Shown one piece after another: positions 44,574 to 56,302 of a stretch of DNA of 64,000 nt. This DNA is from Romanomermis culicivorax. Lineage: Eukaryota; Nematoda; Enoplea; Mermithida; Mermithidae. The stretch is taken from contig CAWUHX010000045.1 in NCBI GenBank assembly GCA_963922205.1, positions 124,001 to 188,000 of the forward strand, written 5' to 3'. Each line of letters begins with the position of its first letter. The stretch's first letter is position 1. Made by a program: the position numbers and the translations under genes. The notes under the pieces are model-generated. The model had not been told where the DNA came from and did not search any database. It saw only the letters and a program-made list of their open reading frames with translations.

Positions 44574-47500
44574 TCAACTGCAACAAATTACTTGAATATG
44601 AAATTCATCGCCGTCTGTAACGCGTAAAGCATGAAGCATAACACCCGGATAACGTAATTCTTCCATCCCATAAACGTTAACCACTTCTACGTCCACGTAA
44701 AACAGTCGAATTCTATAAAAAATGTATGAAAAGTGATTTTCATCGAAAAATGCAATTGTGCACAGTTTCGGACATTTAGAGCAAGCGTCTCTCGTATAAA
44801 AGCTGAATTTTGAACGAAAATAAATAACCCGCTGAACCCCGATACAATCGAAGGGGTCACTACGTAGTAGTGATGGGTAACGGGGGTCACCGTGACCTAA
44901 GAACTTGGCATCTGGTGATCCCCGAAGTTCTTCTTTTACCCGTCCTTGAAACGTTGAACCTCTGAACCCGCTCCACCACCACCTCACCTTTCTTTCCTCC
45001 TTATTCTTTCTCTTCTGCCCTGGTCACATTTTGTTTCGCCCAGGGGGGGGAGGAGTGTTATATACCACATGCTAGCTAAACTGATACTATCACCTTTTCC
45101 CCCACTTTTTTTCTCTAAAAGAGACAACCTTTTATAAAAATCACTTTGTAACTTTGTTCGTCTTTGTAAAATTTACATAACCATTCGTTTTGTGTTTTTT
45201 GTTATCGTGTAGTTTTTTTGGCCTAGTTGGTCGGTCAGTTTTGCTGGTCTTTTTAATGTGATAATATCGGCCATATTTATCGTCAATAAAAAGTTTATGT
45301 TTAATGGCGTCCCACCTGGCCGACCCTGCACCCAATTCGCCTATTATTCATCATCATCTCTTTTATTCTATTTATTTATTTGCCTCATCCATTGGATTAT
45401 TATTATTCTTACCCACTTCCACAGCTAATTTCGGACCTCTTTCAATCTACATTTATAATTTTATTCCCTAATTATTTTCTTCAGTTTTACCATCACAAAT
45501 GAAAGATTGCTTTTTAAATTTTTGCAATCAACCAAGCACGGTATTTACCGCTCAAATCGACTTAAATTTTGACAGCGATACGTACCTGTTCGGCGGCAAA
45601 TTGCAGAAATTTCTTAAAGATTTTTTAAATTGAGCTACGCTTTGGTTCAACTGAATTTTCCGATTTTCGATACGATTTTCGTCCGAATAAACTAATCGAA
45701 CGTCGGCGTGACGTTTAGGGCTTAAATCGACGTCGAGTAATTTATTCAAACAACCGTGCAGATTGATGAGTTCGTAATATCTGAAAACATGACAGCCAAT
45801 GATGGTTAAATCATTCGGCTAATCAGAGATAGTAATGTTTAATCAAAGGAATCCGTCAAGAGATAGGAAGACTTCACCTAAATAGAACATGGATCATCAA
45901 GTGACACGAAAATATCAAAAAAAAGTTTTTGTTCATTATTTGCATCCTACAAGAATTGTTGGATTCCATAAAAGGCATTCGACTGTAACGTCTGAAAGTT
46001 CCAAAATTTTACTTTTCACAATCACAAAAGTACTTCGCGTATGTTTTATGCAAAGATGTACAAAAAGCAATTATTTTTCTCGATGAACAAAGTCGCTAGA
46101 TTTTTTCACTGTCTAATTTTTCAAGTTATCTGATGTTTTACTTGAGACTATACTCTTACCTATAATTTTTCCGAAAACTTTTTTTTTGAAATTACAGCAC
46201 AATCCCTTAAAGCTACACAGTAGAGAAGAGCAAGTAGAATAATTTTTATTAAAGTCCTGATTCCAGATTCAGAAACCATTAGCAGGCGGTCAAATTAATT
46301 AATCTCCAGTAAACAAAATTCGATGGCCATTAGTATCTCTAGATTCTCGGATATCAATGGAAAATGAAAATATTAATAATGCCTCAAAGAGAAAAGGGTA
46401 AAAAAGCGGAACCATTGAGTGTAATCATTCACCTGGAAGGTTTCTCTGTCTCATCCATATAATATCGTATGAAAAATCTTTCCGCTTCTTCCCTAATCGT
46501 AGGGCCGATTGTTGAACCGTTTAATAAAGTAAGATCTTTTAATCGTGCCACCAGAAGTAATCGTCTTTCATTTTCACTGTATTTCTAAAGAAGCAAGACA
46601 AGAGAGTCTTCATGGGCAGTGGCTAGCTCTTAACAGAGGTCTCCGATATAATATCTTCAGATATGGGTCTCATATCAAAATGTCCATTAAATAAATGATT
46701 TTTCCCCAAAATCGGCTACCCAATGACTCATTTTTATGGCCTAACGTTGGGAAAATACGCCCTCATACCCCATCCTATGGAGTATTCTGGTTCTACTCAA
46801 TATGCTTGTCGAGTAAATAGTAAAACCTTAGATAGCACAACCTATAGGTTTCTCCCAAAAAAATGGAAAATTACTTTCTCAGATTTCGATTATAATTTAA
46901 ATGTGAATTGTAACAAGATTTCTCCATGACACGAATATCGTGACCTATTTTTGATCTGAAAAATAAAAATGATTTTTGTATTCACATGCCATCTTCGGCT
47001 TTTCGCTTTTTAGAATTCAGCCAGCATCAATTTGAATAGTAAAACTTTCTTGCTCACTATTAGGGTGCTCATTTTTTAACAAAAGAACATAAATCTTATC
47101 GTTTCATCAAAATTAGGACATTTCGGGGAGAGAGAGAAAAGAAATTCACAGTTTCACAATTCGAATGAATACTCTAACTCTCACTACTTTTTTCAGACAA
47201 ATAGTTTTTAAAAATCATGTAAATTTTTACAATTCAACTATGATACATTAGGGATTATACCTCCAAAAAAGGTATGCCAGCCGCCCTTAATTCGTTTAAC
47301 ATTGGCAGATTCGTCAAACCGTCTACGTCTTCCCAACTGGTCAACAACCATCGATTCATATTCAAAGCGTGCAAACAAGCTAGATTTTCTCCGTTGTCTT
47401 TTTCTATCGTTTGAATGGGATTTTCCGGCGCCACCAAAATTTCGAGACATGGGAATAGGCGACAAATACGTAATAAAACGGACCAAGTTCTAATATGGCA

Positions 47501-48922
47501 CCCATTTAAATATAAAACGTGAACCGAACAGAAACTGGGTGAGTCGTCTGAGCGCAGGCACTTCGTCGTAGACGAAGAAGTGGTCGGAAAAGTGAGAGTA
47601 GATTCGTCGACCAGATTAGAAAAATCATTATAACTCAAATGCAATTCTTGCAAGCTAAAACAACGGAAAATATCAATTAGCAGTTAGGATCAGTGACGTC
47701 TAACTAAGTTTCTTAAAAATTAAATTGAATAAGAAATGTGTGTCATCATAAATTGGGATAATCAGCAATCCGTACCAAGGTGAAAACATAAAAATCAAAT
47801 TCTTTGATGTATATTCCAAAATTTCGCTTTCGAAGCAAAGAAAGGACACATTATGTATGAAAAACTGTAAAACAATGAGAATTGAAAATAATGACTTACC
47901 ACGGCATAATATTTAGCAGCGATAAAATAGATTCCCATGAAATACGTGTACCATTGAGAACAAGACTTTGCAATTTGTGGAAATCGGCGCCGAATTTTTC
48001 GGCAAAATCCGAGCAATTTGGTAAAGAATTATAGCTTAAATCGCAGTGTTTCAAGAGCGGTGTACGAGAGAAAACTTTCCATAGCTATAAGCGACATAGA
48101 TAGTGCAGTATAAATACCATACATGTAATTGGGGGGAGTGCTCTGGAAACCCCCCCCCCCCAGAAATCGTCGACCATATGGCTAGCCATTGGGCGACCCC
48201 ACCCCAGGATTTTCCAATCCTATAGCTAGCCATATGGTAGCCGTAGTTACCCCCATACTTTTGGTCGGAAAAATACTGTAAAATGTCAATTTTTTAACAA
48301 AAAATGGTCAAAAACGTCAATTTTTGGGCGCTTTGCGCCATCAATACATTTTTCGGTCTTTTAAAAAAATAATACTATTTTGTGAACTATTTTTCTTACT
48401 TTTTTCTTTAAAAAAATTGATTTTTTCCTTCAGAGACCCCTCCCCCCCTCAAATTTTGGAAATCACTGACCCCCCCTAGACCTCGGGGCCCCGTTACATG
48501 TATGATAAATACACAATTCGTTTAAAAAAAATTACTTCTGCCCACGAACTAAACTTGTTTTTCGATATATCAAGGTCGGTAACATCGGTTAACAAATCGG
48601 TTAAAACTTCAGGATCGCCGGCGCAATCGATATTTTGGTCATTTAAAACCAGTAAACCTAGGTAAGGAACAAACAGTTCAATTTTTGAAGCTTTCTGAGT
48701 GAAAATCCAGACATTTCAAGTTTTGATAGTACAATTCCGAGAATTACCTCTTTTCTTATTGCATAAATTGTCCACCGGTTTAAATTTCATAAAAACGGAT
48801 AAATGATCGCCATCCGAAGGCAGAATTAAACCGGGTTGCAAATCGCAGCAGCCATATTTTTCTTTAATTGCTGCAACCAACGAAATCGATTGTTGCGGAG
48901 ATGAAGGCCCGCGATTTGTCAT
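44574..48922 (-). CDS. TBCEL: TBCEL: tubulin-folding cofactor E-like protein
   Basis: Seven exons on the - strand, 48922-48748, 48657-48536, 48084-47900, 47654-47261, 46584-46433, 45780-45586 and 44712-44574 (TGA), join in phase to 453 residues. Family members are cytosolic regulators of tubulin. The N-terminus has SLVAAIKEKYG and no CAP-Gly domain, unlike cofactor E itself. Leucine-rich repeats follow (LLVLNDQNIDCAG; VTDLDISKNKFSSWAELWKV; LKHCDLSYNSLPN; LQSLVLNGTRISWESIL; LQELHLSYNDFSNL; VHVLYLNGCHIRTWSVLL; LHALNMNRWLLTSWEDVD). The conserved LTLLNGSTI / REEAERFFIRYYMDE block comes next, and a ubiquitin-like domain closes the protein (DVDLSPKRHADVRLVY to LRVTDGDEFHIQV). Human TBCEL is of similar length (~424). 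A MITE fills intron 2. Confidence 0.94.
48118..48504. mobile_element. MITE family C in TBCEL intron 2
   Basis: The element has ends CATACATGTAATTGGGG and GGCCCCGTTACATGTATG. It carries G/C runs and the palindromic word CCATATGGCTAGCCATTGGG with an echo CTAGCCATATGG. It occupies ~387 of the 451 bases of TBCEL intron 2 (48535-48085). A longer inverted copy is at 53154-53598. Confidence 0.85.
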
Positions 48923-48969
48923 TCCGAGATTTCGTAAACTAATTCTTCACATTGTAGCCTAGACGGAAC

Positions 48970-49300
48970 ATGCATACTTGTAATTGGAGGGAAAATGGGG
49001 AGACTCTCCCCTACAACTTGGTCGGATCTTAGTACCGAAATTTCAGGATCCTTCATCTAACGCTGTCGGAACTAGTATCCAAATGTTAGAACCTTACCAC
49101 AACTCGGAAAAATTGGGCAAAAAATGACATTTTTCGACCTTTTATGGAAAAATTTTCGGAATTTTTCGAAATTTTTGGTAATTTTTCGACTATTTTGGGA
49201 CCCAATATTAAGATTTTGGAGAAAATGGGTACCCCATCCTACGAAATTAGGCTTTATTCTCCCCCGACCGACTGGAGGTCTTGCAGGTATGGAACATGGT
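48970..49300. mobile_element. Family C-related element upstream of TBCEL
   Basis: It starts CATGCATACTTGTAATTGGA and ends GGTCTTGCAGGTATGGAACA followed by TG. It shares CCGACTGGAGGTCTTGCAGG with 53785-53805 and has the family's TTTTTCG-rich interior. It lies ~50 bp 5' of the TBCEL start codon, so it is in the promoter or 5' UTR region. Confidence 0.6.
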
Positions 49301-51697
49301 AAAAAGATAAAGTAGCAAGGGAAAAAAGAAGCAGCGCTTATAATTCTCATTGACTAGAGTTTCGTGCCATCTTGGTAATCAATAATACATTGATTATCAA
49401 GTTACTTGTAATTTGCGAGGATTTTACAGATTTAAACAGCATCGTATTACAAATAATTTAATACTCGAAGCAAAAGTCTAGCTATGTCACGCCATGCTGC
49501 AACAAAATCAAGATCCAAAGATACCTACTTTTATTGGGCCATTGACACAAAATTATTTTGGATTCTAGTGCCAATGGGATAAATGTCCGTGCGCAAAAAA
49601 AACGCTGGTGCGCCATTCTCTTTCCGAATTTTTTAGTGTCAAAAAAACTATATCTTGGCACAAACTGCTAAAATACTGAATTTTTGATCAAACTCTGAAC
49701 ACCGAGTTTTTAAAACAATTTGGATTATGGCGAAAATTCTGAATTTTTGAGTCGTTTGGTGACCAATTAAAAATTGCTTAAATGTAGATTTCGGGGGGTT
49801 TTACAATGTTGTGCATTACGTTGAAATGAAATTGGGCTTGGGAAACCTCTCTGGACGGAAATAAAATTATGCAAAATTTTTTTTCAATCGATGTTCGGTA
49901 ATGATGTATAGCAGTTTCACACACCCAGACTCTTGCTGGTATCTCAACCAGCAACTTAATTTCGAAGAGCCTCAACAGGCCGGGCGCTACGAGCCCACCT
50001 ACGTGCTCCTCACAACGCCTATCGGGGGAAGCTGCTGAACCTTAAGCCTAAGCCTCAGCGAAATTCAAAGACCTCGTTAGAGGTCATCTCAAATTAAAAA
50101 AATATATATTTTTATCTCAAAAAATGCTAAAATTTTTTTTGTATATGGTCAAACTCGTCCAACATTTTACCGTTTTTGTATACATTTACCGTCATTTCCC
50201 CACGTGATCGTAACTCGGCAACCACTTTTTCTTTTTTCTGGGGGAAGGGGTAAACCCAAAATTTGAGGAGTGGGGGTACTAAAATTGCGAAAATCTTGGG
50301 GTCCTCAAAAATCTCAAGAGTCGAAAAAAGCCGAAAATTTCGGAAATTTTTGAGAAAAAGATCAAAAAAGATACTTTTTTTACAAATTTTTTCGGAATTT
50401 CGGGGTCCCGACAATTGGGTATAGGGTTCAACCAAGTTTGCAGGCCCCCCAATCACTATATTTTTCGCAGAAACCCTTACACCATTTGGCGAAAGAAGTC
50501 ACAATTTTTTTCGCCATGTCGTTTCTTCGCTATAAAGTGCCACCATGAGCTTTATTTATGTCTTTTTGAGTCTTTCTGAACATGTTAATGCTTCTGCAGT
50601 CAGTAATTTACCAAAAATGGAGAAAAATCAACAATTTTTGACTTTTGTTTCAGATTATAAGAGAATCTTTCTCAAAAAATCTATATGAAGAAAAAATACG
50701 GATCTTCATTAAATATAAAGATATAATATTCAAGATTGCCAATTAAACATGAAATAATACGTTTAAGATGAGGAAAACTATTAAAGATTAAGTGGTAAAG
50801 TAAAGATAGACATGCTAAAAGCCACGCCTGAGCTTGGTAGTACTTAATAATGATTATTAAAGTTATAAGCGGCGCGAAACGCCGGAAAATTTTGAGATTT
50901 AGACCTCCTAAAATGCACCAAATGCATCTTTTCAATATGAAAACCCCAAATTTTTCTTCCACATTTGTGGAAAGACCTCAAAAACTTTTTCCACATTCCA
51001 AATTTTTTTCCACATTACAGTGCAAACAGCGTTTTTTTGTGCATGGACATTTGTGCCAATAGGCACAAGAGGCCATAAAAATTTGCGCCAATGGCACAAA
51101 ATTTTTTTTTACTAGAGACATACTGAAAACTGCGGAAAAGTTTCGGGCCAAAAGTTTGATAAAAAGTTAACGTTTAACGCATTAATTTTTGGTAAAAATC
51201 GTGCCCAACCTTATTTTTTAGCTGACCATGTCAGTGCAGTGTTTTTTTTGCACGAGCTGTTTTGCACAGTGCAAAAAAATCACCAAAAAAGTTTTGCACG
51301 CCAAAAAATTTTTTGTACGCTAAATAAATAGTCACATTTTTCCACGAACTTTTCTTCTACAAACAGAGTAGTCAAATTTTTTTCCACACATCGGTGTTTT
51401 TTCTGCACTGGGCTTTCTGCATAGTGCAGAAAAGCCAAAAAAAGTTTCTGCACTGCGGTTTTCTCCTGTTACTACTGTTTTTTTCGCTCAAAAATGCTCA
51501 TAGACGCTTTATTTGTGTATTTTTGATCTTTTTCAAACCTTCTGCTGTTTTTTAAACTTAATTCATTAAAATTGAGGGAACATTTGACATTTTTGAGTTT
51601 GATTGAAGTCTAACCTATAAGCATTGTGGAACAAAATTTTCAGCAAACTATACGAGAGCATAATGACTTTGAATTAGATGAGAAATCGACGGTTAGG
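49301..51697. other. Intergenic, repeats only
   Basis: A GAAGAGCCTCAACAG...GCCTAAGCC repeat occurs at 49968-50058, a family C-like patch at 50200-50460 (GGGGGAAGGGGTAAACCC; GGGGTCCCGACAATTGGG), and GCACAAA/TTTGTGC palindromic words at 51020-51110 and 51240-51430. No gene is recognised. Confidence 0.45.
49968..50058. repeat. Second copy of the GCCTAA-ended dispersed repeat
   Basis: GAAGAGCCTCAACAGGCCGG opens it, and GCTGCTGAACC then TTAAGCCTAAGCCTCAGCG closes it. Compare 17234-17296. Confidence 0.6.
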
Positions 51698-52880
51698 TCC
51701 ACGGTTGGCAAAACTCAAACTTTTGAAATTTCGAGTTTTTGGTTTTTAGTGGTTTTTTATGGTTTTTTAATGGTTTTTTTGGTTTTTCTATGGTTTTTTA
51801 GTGGTTTAATTTTTTAGAATGTTTGGTACATCAAAATAACTATGTGAAAAATGCTGGAAGCTCCCCCCTATCATGTTAGACTAGTTAGGAAGCCTTGAAA
51901 TGGCAGCTAGAAGTATTAATCTTATCAGAAGTGTCATTACTTTATGCTATAGGAAATCGCTATTATAGCAATAAAAATACAGTAATAGCGGGCACACAAG
52001 AAAGAAACGATGAGTGGAGAACATAAGAGAATTAAAAATTGAACAGAGCATGCGATATGTAAAGGGAAAATTCAAGAAAAAAGAGGGAAAAAGACAAATA
52101 AAGGGAAATATATACAATAACGTCATGTACATAAAGTAATCAAAACTCTTAAGAAATCAACCAAAAAATTGTATCAATGCATCACAAAATATGCGTAGGA
52201 AAGCAGAAATGACACAACTTTGAAGTATACCGTTTTTCATAAGAGGGTTTCAAATACATACATATTTTGTGTACGATTTTTTCTACTTAGTAGCGACTCC
52301 TTGTTAACCTAAAGTATGCAGTTATTGAATTGAAAATATTAAACATATGGGGTTCAATCAAGCCTAACAGATCTGAATAAAATTTTATTATTGTTGTCTC
52401 CTTTATATTTTAAAATTTCGAGCTAATAAAATTGAAAATCTTACTGTAACAATAGATTCGGAATATTAAACTCCATCATACTTTATAAAATTTTGATGAT
52501 GATATGGATCAATGAATGTCATCCCATATGGTATGAATAATAGCAAACTGGACTCGTGTACTAAATGTGTGCTTGCATGATGGATACATAAAATATCGAC
52601 TGATTTATATATATCTTTCGTGTACAAAATATATCATAAAAATACGACTTTTTTCTATTCTTTATTGAAGTCAGTTCAACTAAATTAATTGTATTGTTGA
52701 TTTAGATAGACACCAATACATGTCTAGAAGATCGACTATTGTGAAAAAGCAGTTTTCCGGTTATTTTAGAAAAAAACCAAAAAAACCAAAAAACCAGAGA
52801 TTTTCCAATTTTTTGGTTTTTTTAAAAAACCAAAAAAACCAAAAACCAAAAAACCAAAGCCTTGCTAACCCTGGTTAAGT
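51698..52880. mobile_element. Putative inverted-repeat element with GGTTTTT ends
   Basis: The left end has CACGGTTGGCAAAACTCAAA followed by TTTTTGGTTTTTAGTGG and iterated GGTTTTTT. The right end has the mirror CCAAAAAACCAAAGCCTTGC followed by TAACCCTGG. The shared end is roughly GGTTRGCAARRCT then (GGTTTTTT)n. The ~1 kb interior shows no ORF of interest. Confidence 0.55.
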
Positions 52881-53153
52881 CCTCTTGATGACAAGTGAGA
52901 GCCCCAAAAAAAAATACAAATGTTCCCAGCGCAGAGCGCCGGAAAAATTTTTTGAGTATTGACATTCCGCGACACTGGAAAATCAATTTTCCAAACATTT
53001 ATTTCAAGAATTACATTCGAATTTTCTTTTCGAAATTCGTATTTTCCAGAAATTTTTCATTTGAAAAATTTGGAAACCAGTAATTTATTTATAAACTCTC
53101 ATGAACTTGGCCGAAATCATACCTGTACTTGGGGGGGGGTTGGGGGGGGACCC

Positions 53154-53598
53154 ATGCATGTAACGGAGCTCCGAGGTCTGGGGGGGGGGTTGGAGCACTT
53201 TTTTGGGGCCGGGGGTCAGTAATTCCCAAAATTTTGGGGGGGAGGGGTCCCTGAAGGAAAAAAAATTCGATTTTTTCCATGAAAAATGTCCGAAAAACAG
53301 TTTGAAAAGTAGTGATTTTTGTCTAAAAAATGATAAAATATGTACTTACGGCGCGAAGCGCCGAGAAAATTGACGTTTTTGACCATTTTTTGTTCAAAAA
53401 TTGACATTTTTCATGGAAAAAATGACATTTTTTAGTATTTTTCCGACTAAATCTATGGGAGTTCCTAGGGCTACCATATGGCTCGCCATAGGATTGGAAA
53501 ATCCTGGGGGGGGGGTCGCCCAATGGCTAGCCATATGGTCGACGATTTCTGGGGGGGGGTTCCCATAGCACTTCCCCCCCCCCCAATTACATGTATGG
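53154..53598. mobile_element. MITE family C, second copy
   Basis: The ends ATGCATGTAACGGAGCTCCG and CCCAATTACATGTAT bracket the same interior words as 48118-48504 in inverse order. These include GGCGCGAAGCGCC versus GGGCGCTTTGCGCC, and CCATATGGCTCGCCATAGGA. Long G runs (up to ~10) mark the copy. Confidence 0.85.
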
Positions 53599-53820
53599 GG
53601 GGACCCCCCCCCCCCCCACTCGGCCAACCCTATACCCAAAATCATTTCCCCCCCCAACCCCCCCCAGTTTGGAAAAAAAATTTTTTCAAAAAAGTGTATG
53701 TTTTTTGGCCTTTTTTGGGAAAAATTTCGACTTTTTCCTACCCCCCCTCCCCCCAAAATTTCGGATTTACCCCCCCCCCCCAACTGGTCGGAGGTCTTAC
53801 AGGTATGCATGTAATGGGGG
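53590..53820. mobile_element. Adjacent family C-like element
   Basis: It shares the TACATGTATGGGGGG border with the previous copy and ends GGTATGCATGTAATGGGGGG. C runs of up to ~14 occur inside. It may be a tandem or nested copy. Confidence 0.6.
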
Positions 53821-54104
53821 GATTGGGTTGGGGGGATCCCCCAACGAAATCGAAGCGTTAACAAGAGCAACAATTTATGGGCTGAGCCTCAGCAGAATTT
53901 CTAAGCTGAGCATGTAAGTGCACGATCAGGGGAGGTGGAGAAAAGAAAACCTTGGCTTCTTGTGCAAAAATCATGAGATGACATGTGTTTGATCACAGTA
54001 ATTCACTCTTAAGGTGCTCAGCTTTTTAACCATGTATACCTTCACTTGTTTCAAGCAAAAAATACAACTCAAAACAGATGCCTTATTCGAAACAAATAAA
54101 TAAA

Positions 54105-54258
<154 letters not shown>

Positions 54259-54445
54259 TTTTATCCGATAGTCGATTATAAAAGAATACAAAAAAACGGT
54301 TAGCAAAAAACAGTTGATAGAGAAAAAAATTAGTTGAGGCATACTCTTTTTTAGTCAATTTTCACTGAATTAGGTGAGTTCATTACATCACCGACTATAG
54401 GATTGTATTTTTTGGGCAACTAAACTTTACTATGAAATTAAAAAT

Positions 54446-55361
54446 TACGGAGTACGAGAAGGGCCACTTGAAAAAAATCGTTATCTTTTGGAAAAATTTG
54501 TTAGCACGGGAAAAAATTTGTTACCACTTGAATAAGATCGTTACCTTCGAACATGAAGCACAACATTATTTCGAGATGCATCGCAAACATTTCAAGATGC
54601 TTCGCGAAAACTTTAAAGATGCGTCACAAAAAAATCAAGGCGTAAGAGTTTTCCGATGTTCGACTTTCTTTTCAAGTGCACCGCATTTTTTCAACATAAT
54701 CTTGAAAATAAATCAAGATGTCATCATGAAAAAATCGAAATGGTATATTGAAAAAAAATTAAGATCCCACCCTAAAAAAATCAAGATGGGCGGCGCATCA
54801 AACGATAAAAATTTTTGAAACTAGCCAATCAAGAGCGTTGCTCAGACTCCTATGTATATATAAATGGGAACCCTTCAAAGTAAATTTCTGAGGTCACGAC
54901 TTGCTGGCGGAGAGCGACCTTGGTTTTACGAGGGTTGCAGAGGGGGAGTTATTTTGCACGTGGAATCCGATCGAAATATTTGTTTTTCATTAAAATTTTT
55001 ACTTTTCCGGGATGACATCTTGATTTCTTTTTAAGATTAAGTCCTATTCAGAAGTGAAAAAACCCTACGATTTTTGTCGCGGATAGTCGGCGACGGTCGG
55101 CGACTGCATTTCTGAATTGGTATTTATGTTGTAAAAAATGCGATGCACTTGAAAAGAAAGTCGAACATCGAAAAACTCTTACATCTTGATTTTTTTGCGA
55201 TGCATCTCGAGATTTTTGCGAGGCATCTTGAAATTTTTGTGATTTATTTTCAACAAAAAGGTTGTGCATCATGTTCGAAGGTAACGATTTCTTTCAAGTG
55301 GTAACGAATTTTTTCGAGTATTAACGATTTTCTTTCAAGTGGCCCTTCTCGTATGCCGGAG
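54446..55361. mobile_element. Inverted-repeat element, ~0.9 kb, with ~240-bp arms
   Basis: The left arm from 54446 starts TACGGAGTACGAGAAGGGCC then ACTTGAAAAAAATCG. The right arm ends at 55361 with the inverse (CAAGTGGCCCTTCTCGTATG then CCGGAG). Inner arm words such as AAAGAAAGTCGAACATCG/CGATGTTCGACTTTCTTTTC match too. A 40-bp terminal fragment of the same family is at 11269. Sequence near 55060-55125 repeats the GTCGCC patch of 33462. A chance ORF (54432-54818) runs through the left arm. Confidence 0.85.
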
Positions 55362-55495
55362 AAAATTTGCTAAACCAATCAATTGAGACTCTGAAATTTT
55401 TTGAGTACAAGTTTTCTCATCAGTAAAAGCTTTATATAAATGAGTTTCAAGTCATGTGTCTTTTTCAATTTTACAAGCACCTGAGAAAAGAATAC

Positions 55496-55716
55496 ACTAG
55501 TCTACTATGCTTAGAATGTTTTTAATTATAAGTGGAAAGCAAGGCCTATTTCATATTTTTACCATTTCGTTCTAAACCGTTTGTGAACATACTCATCTAA
55601 TCTTTCGACAGTTTTTTTTCGAGAAAAAATTTAAAACGCTTTGGACAAATAATATCGACGAGCGCTATTTCTCGTCATTTTTTGATTTAAAGCATTTTTA
55701 AAAAGCAAATTATATA
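55496..55716 (+). mobile_element. MITE family A, diverged copy
   Basis: CTAGTCTACTATGCTTAGAA, GTGGAAAGCAAGGCCTATTT and the end GCATTTTTAAAAAGCAAATT follow the family layout at low identity. Confidence 0.6.
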
Positions 55717-56302
55717 AATAATCTTTTCATTATATTACGTGATGTATCAGGATGTTTTGCGAAAATTGTAAATAAATCAATAAAAAAACTGCACGGTATA
55801 TGCTACCTCGATATCGATTTTTACTTGGGCAGTTGGAGTCCTCGCTGTTGGTCATTTTCGACAACACTTTATGATGACCGATGGTCACTACGTGCACAAA
55901 ATATTACTCTTCTTATTATAATAATAGAGTACATTCAAGCCACACAACACTCTTTTTCGTATGGATGTATTTTTATCAATTCGACAACATATTGGTCGTC
56001 GATAGTTGAAATTTTTTGATAGGGCGAACAACTTCACTAAAGTTGTCTTTTGCTTTTTTTCTGTTCGTTCTCCAAAACCCACAAAACGTTTGATTAATGA
56101 TTAAAATTAAAAACCAGTTGTTGTGTTAGTCGTAAATTTCGTATTTGAGAATCACGAGACAAAATTATATGAAAAAGGAATTTTTCTCTTTTCATTGTGT
56201 TTTGCTTACTATTTTCTAGTTCTTTTACTTTAACATTAAAAGGAATATTGCCCACATTTTGGTCATTTCGATCGAAAGCGGGAATGCTCCGAATAAATTA
56301 CG
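55717..56302. other. 5' flank of RhoBTB
   Basis: No gene recognised. It presumably contains the RhoBTB promoter and 5' UTR, but no clear TATA plus TCAGT pair like that of the secreted-protein genes is seen. Confidence 0.4.

Noticed and set aside
44574..48922. Alternative call as tubulin cofactor E (TBCE)
   Set aside because: No CAP-Gly domain precedes the leucine-rich repeats. The N-terminal SLVAAIKEKYG start and the FFIRYY block fit TBCEL better.
53394..53917. Overlapping Pro- and Gly-rich ORFs on both strands
   Set aside because: They are generated by the G and C runs of the family C elements.
54432..54818. Plus-strand ORF of 128 codons, lysine-rich
   Set aside because: It runs through the arm of an inverted-repeat element, and the opposite arm gives a similar mirror ORF (55048-55272).
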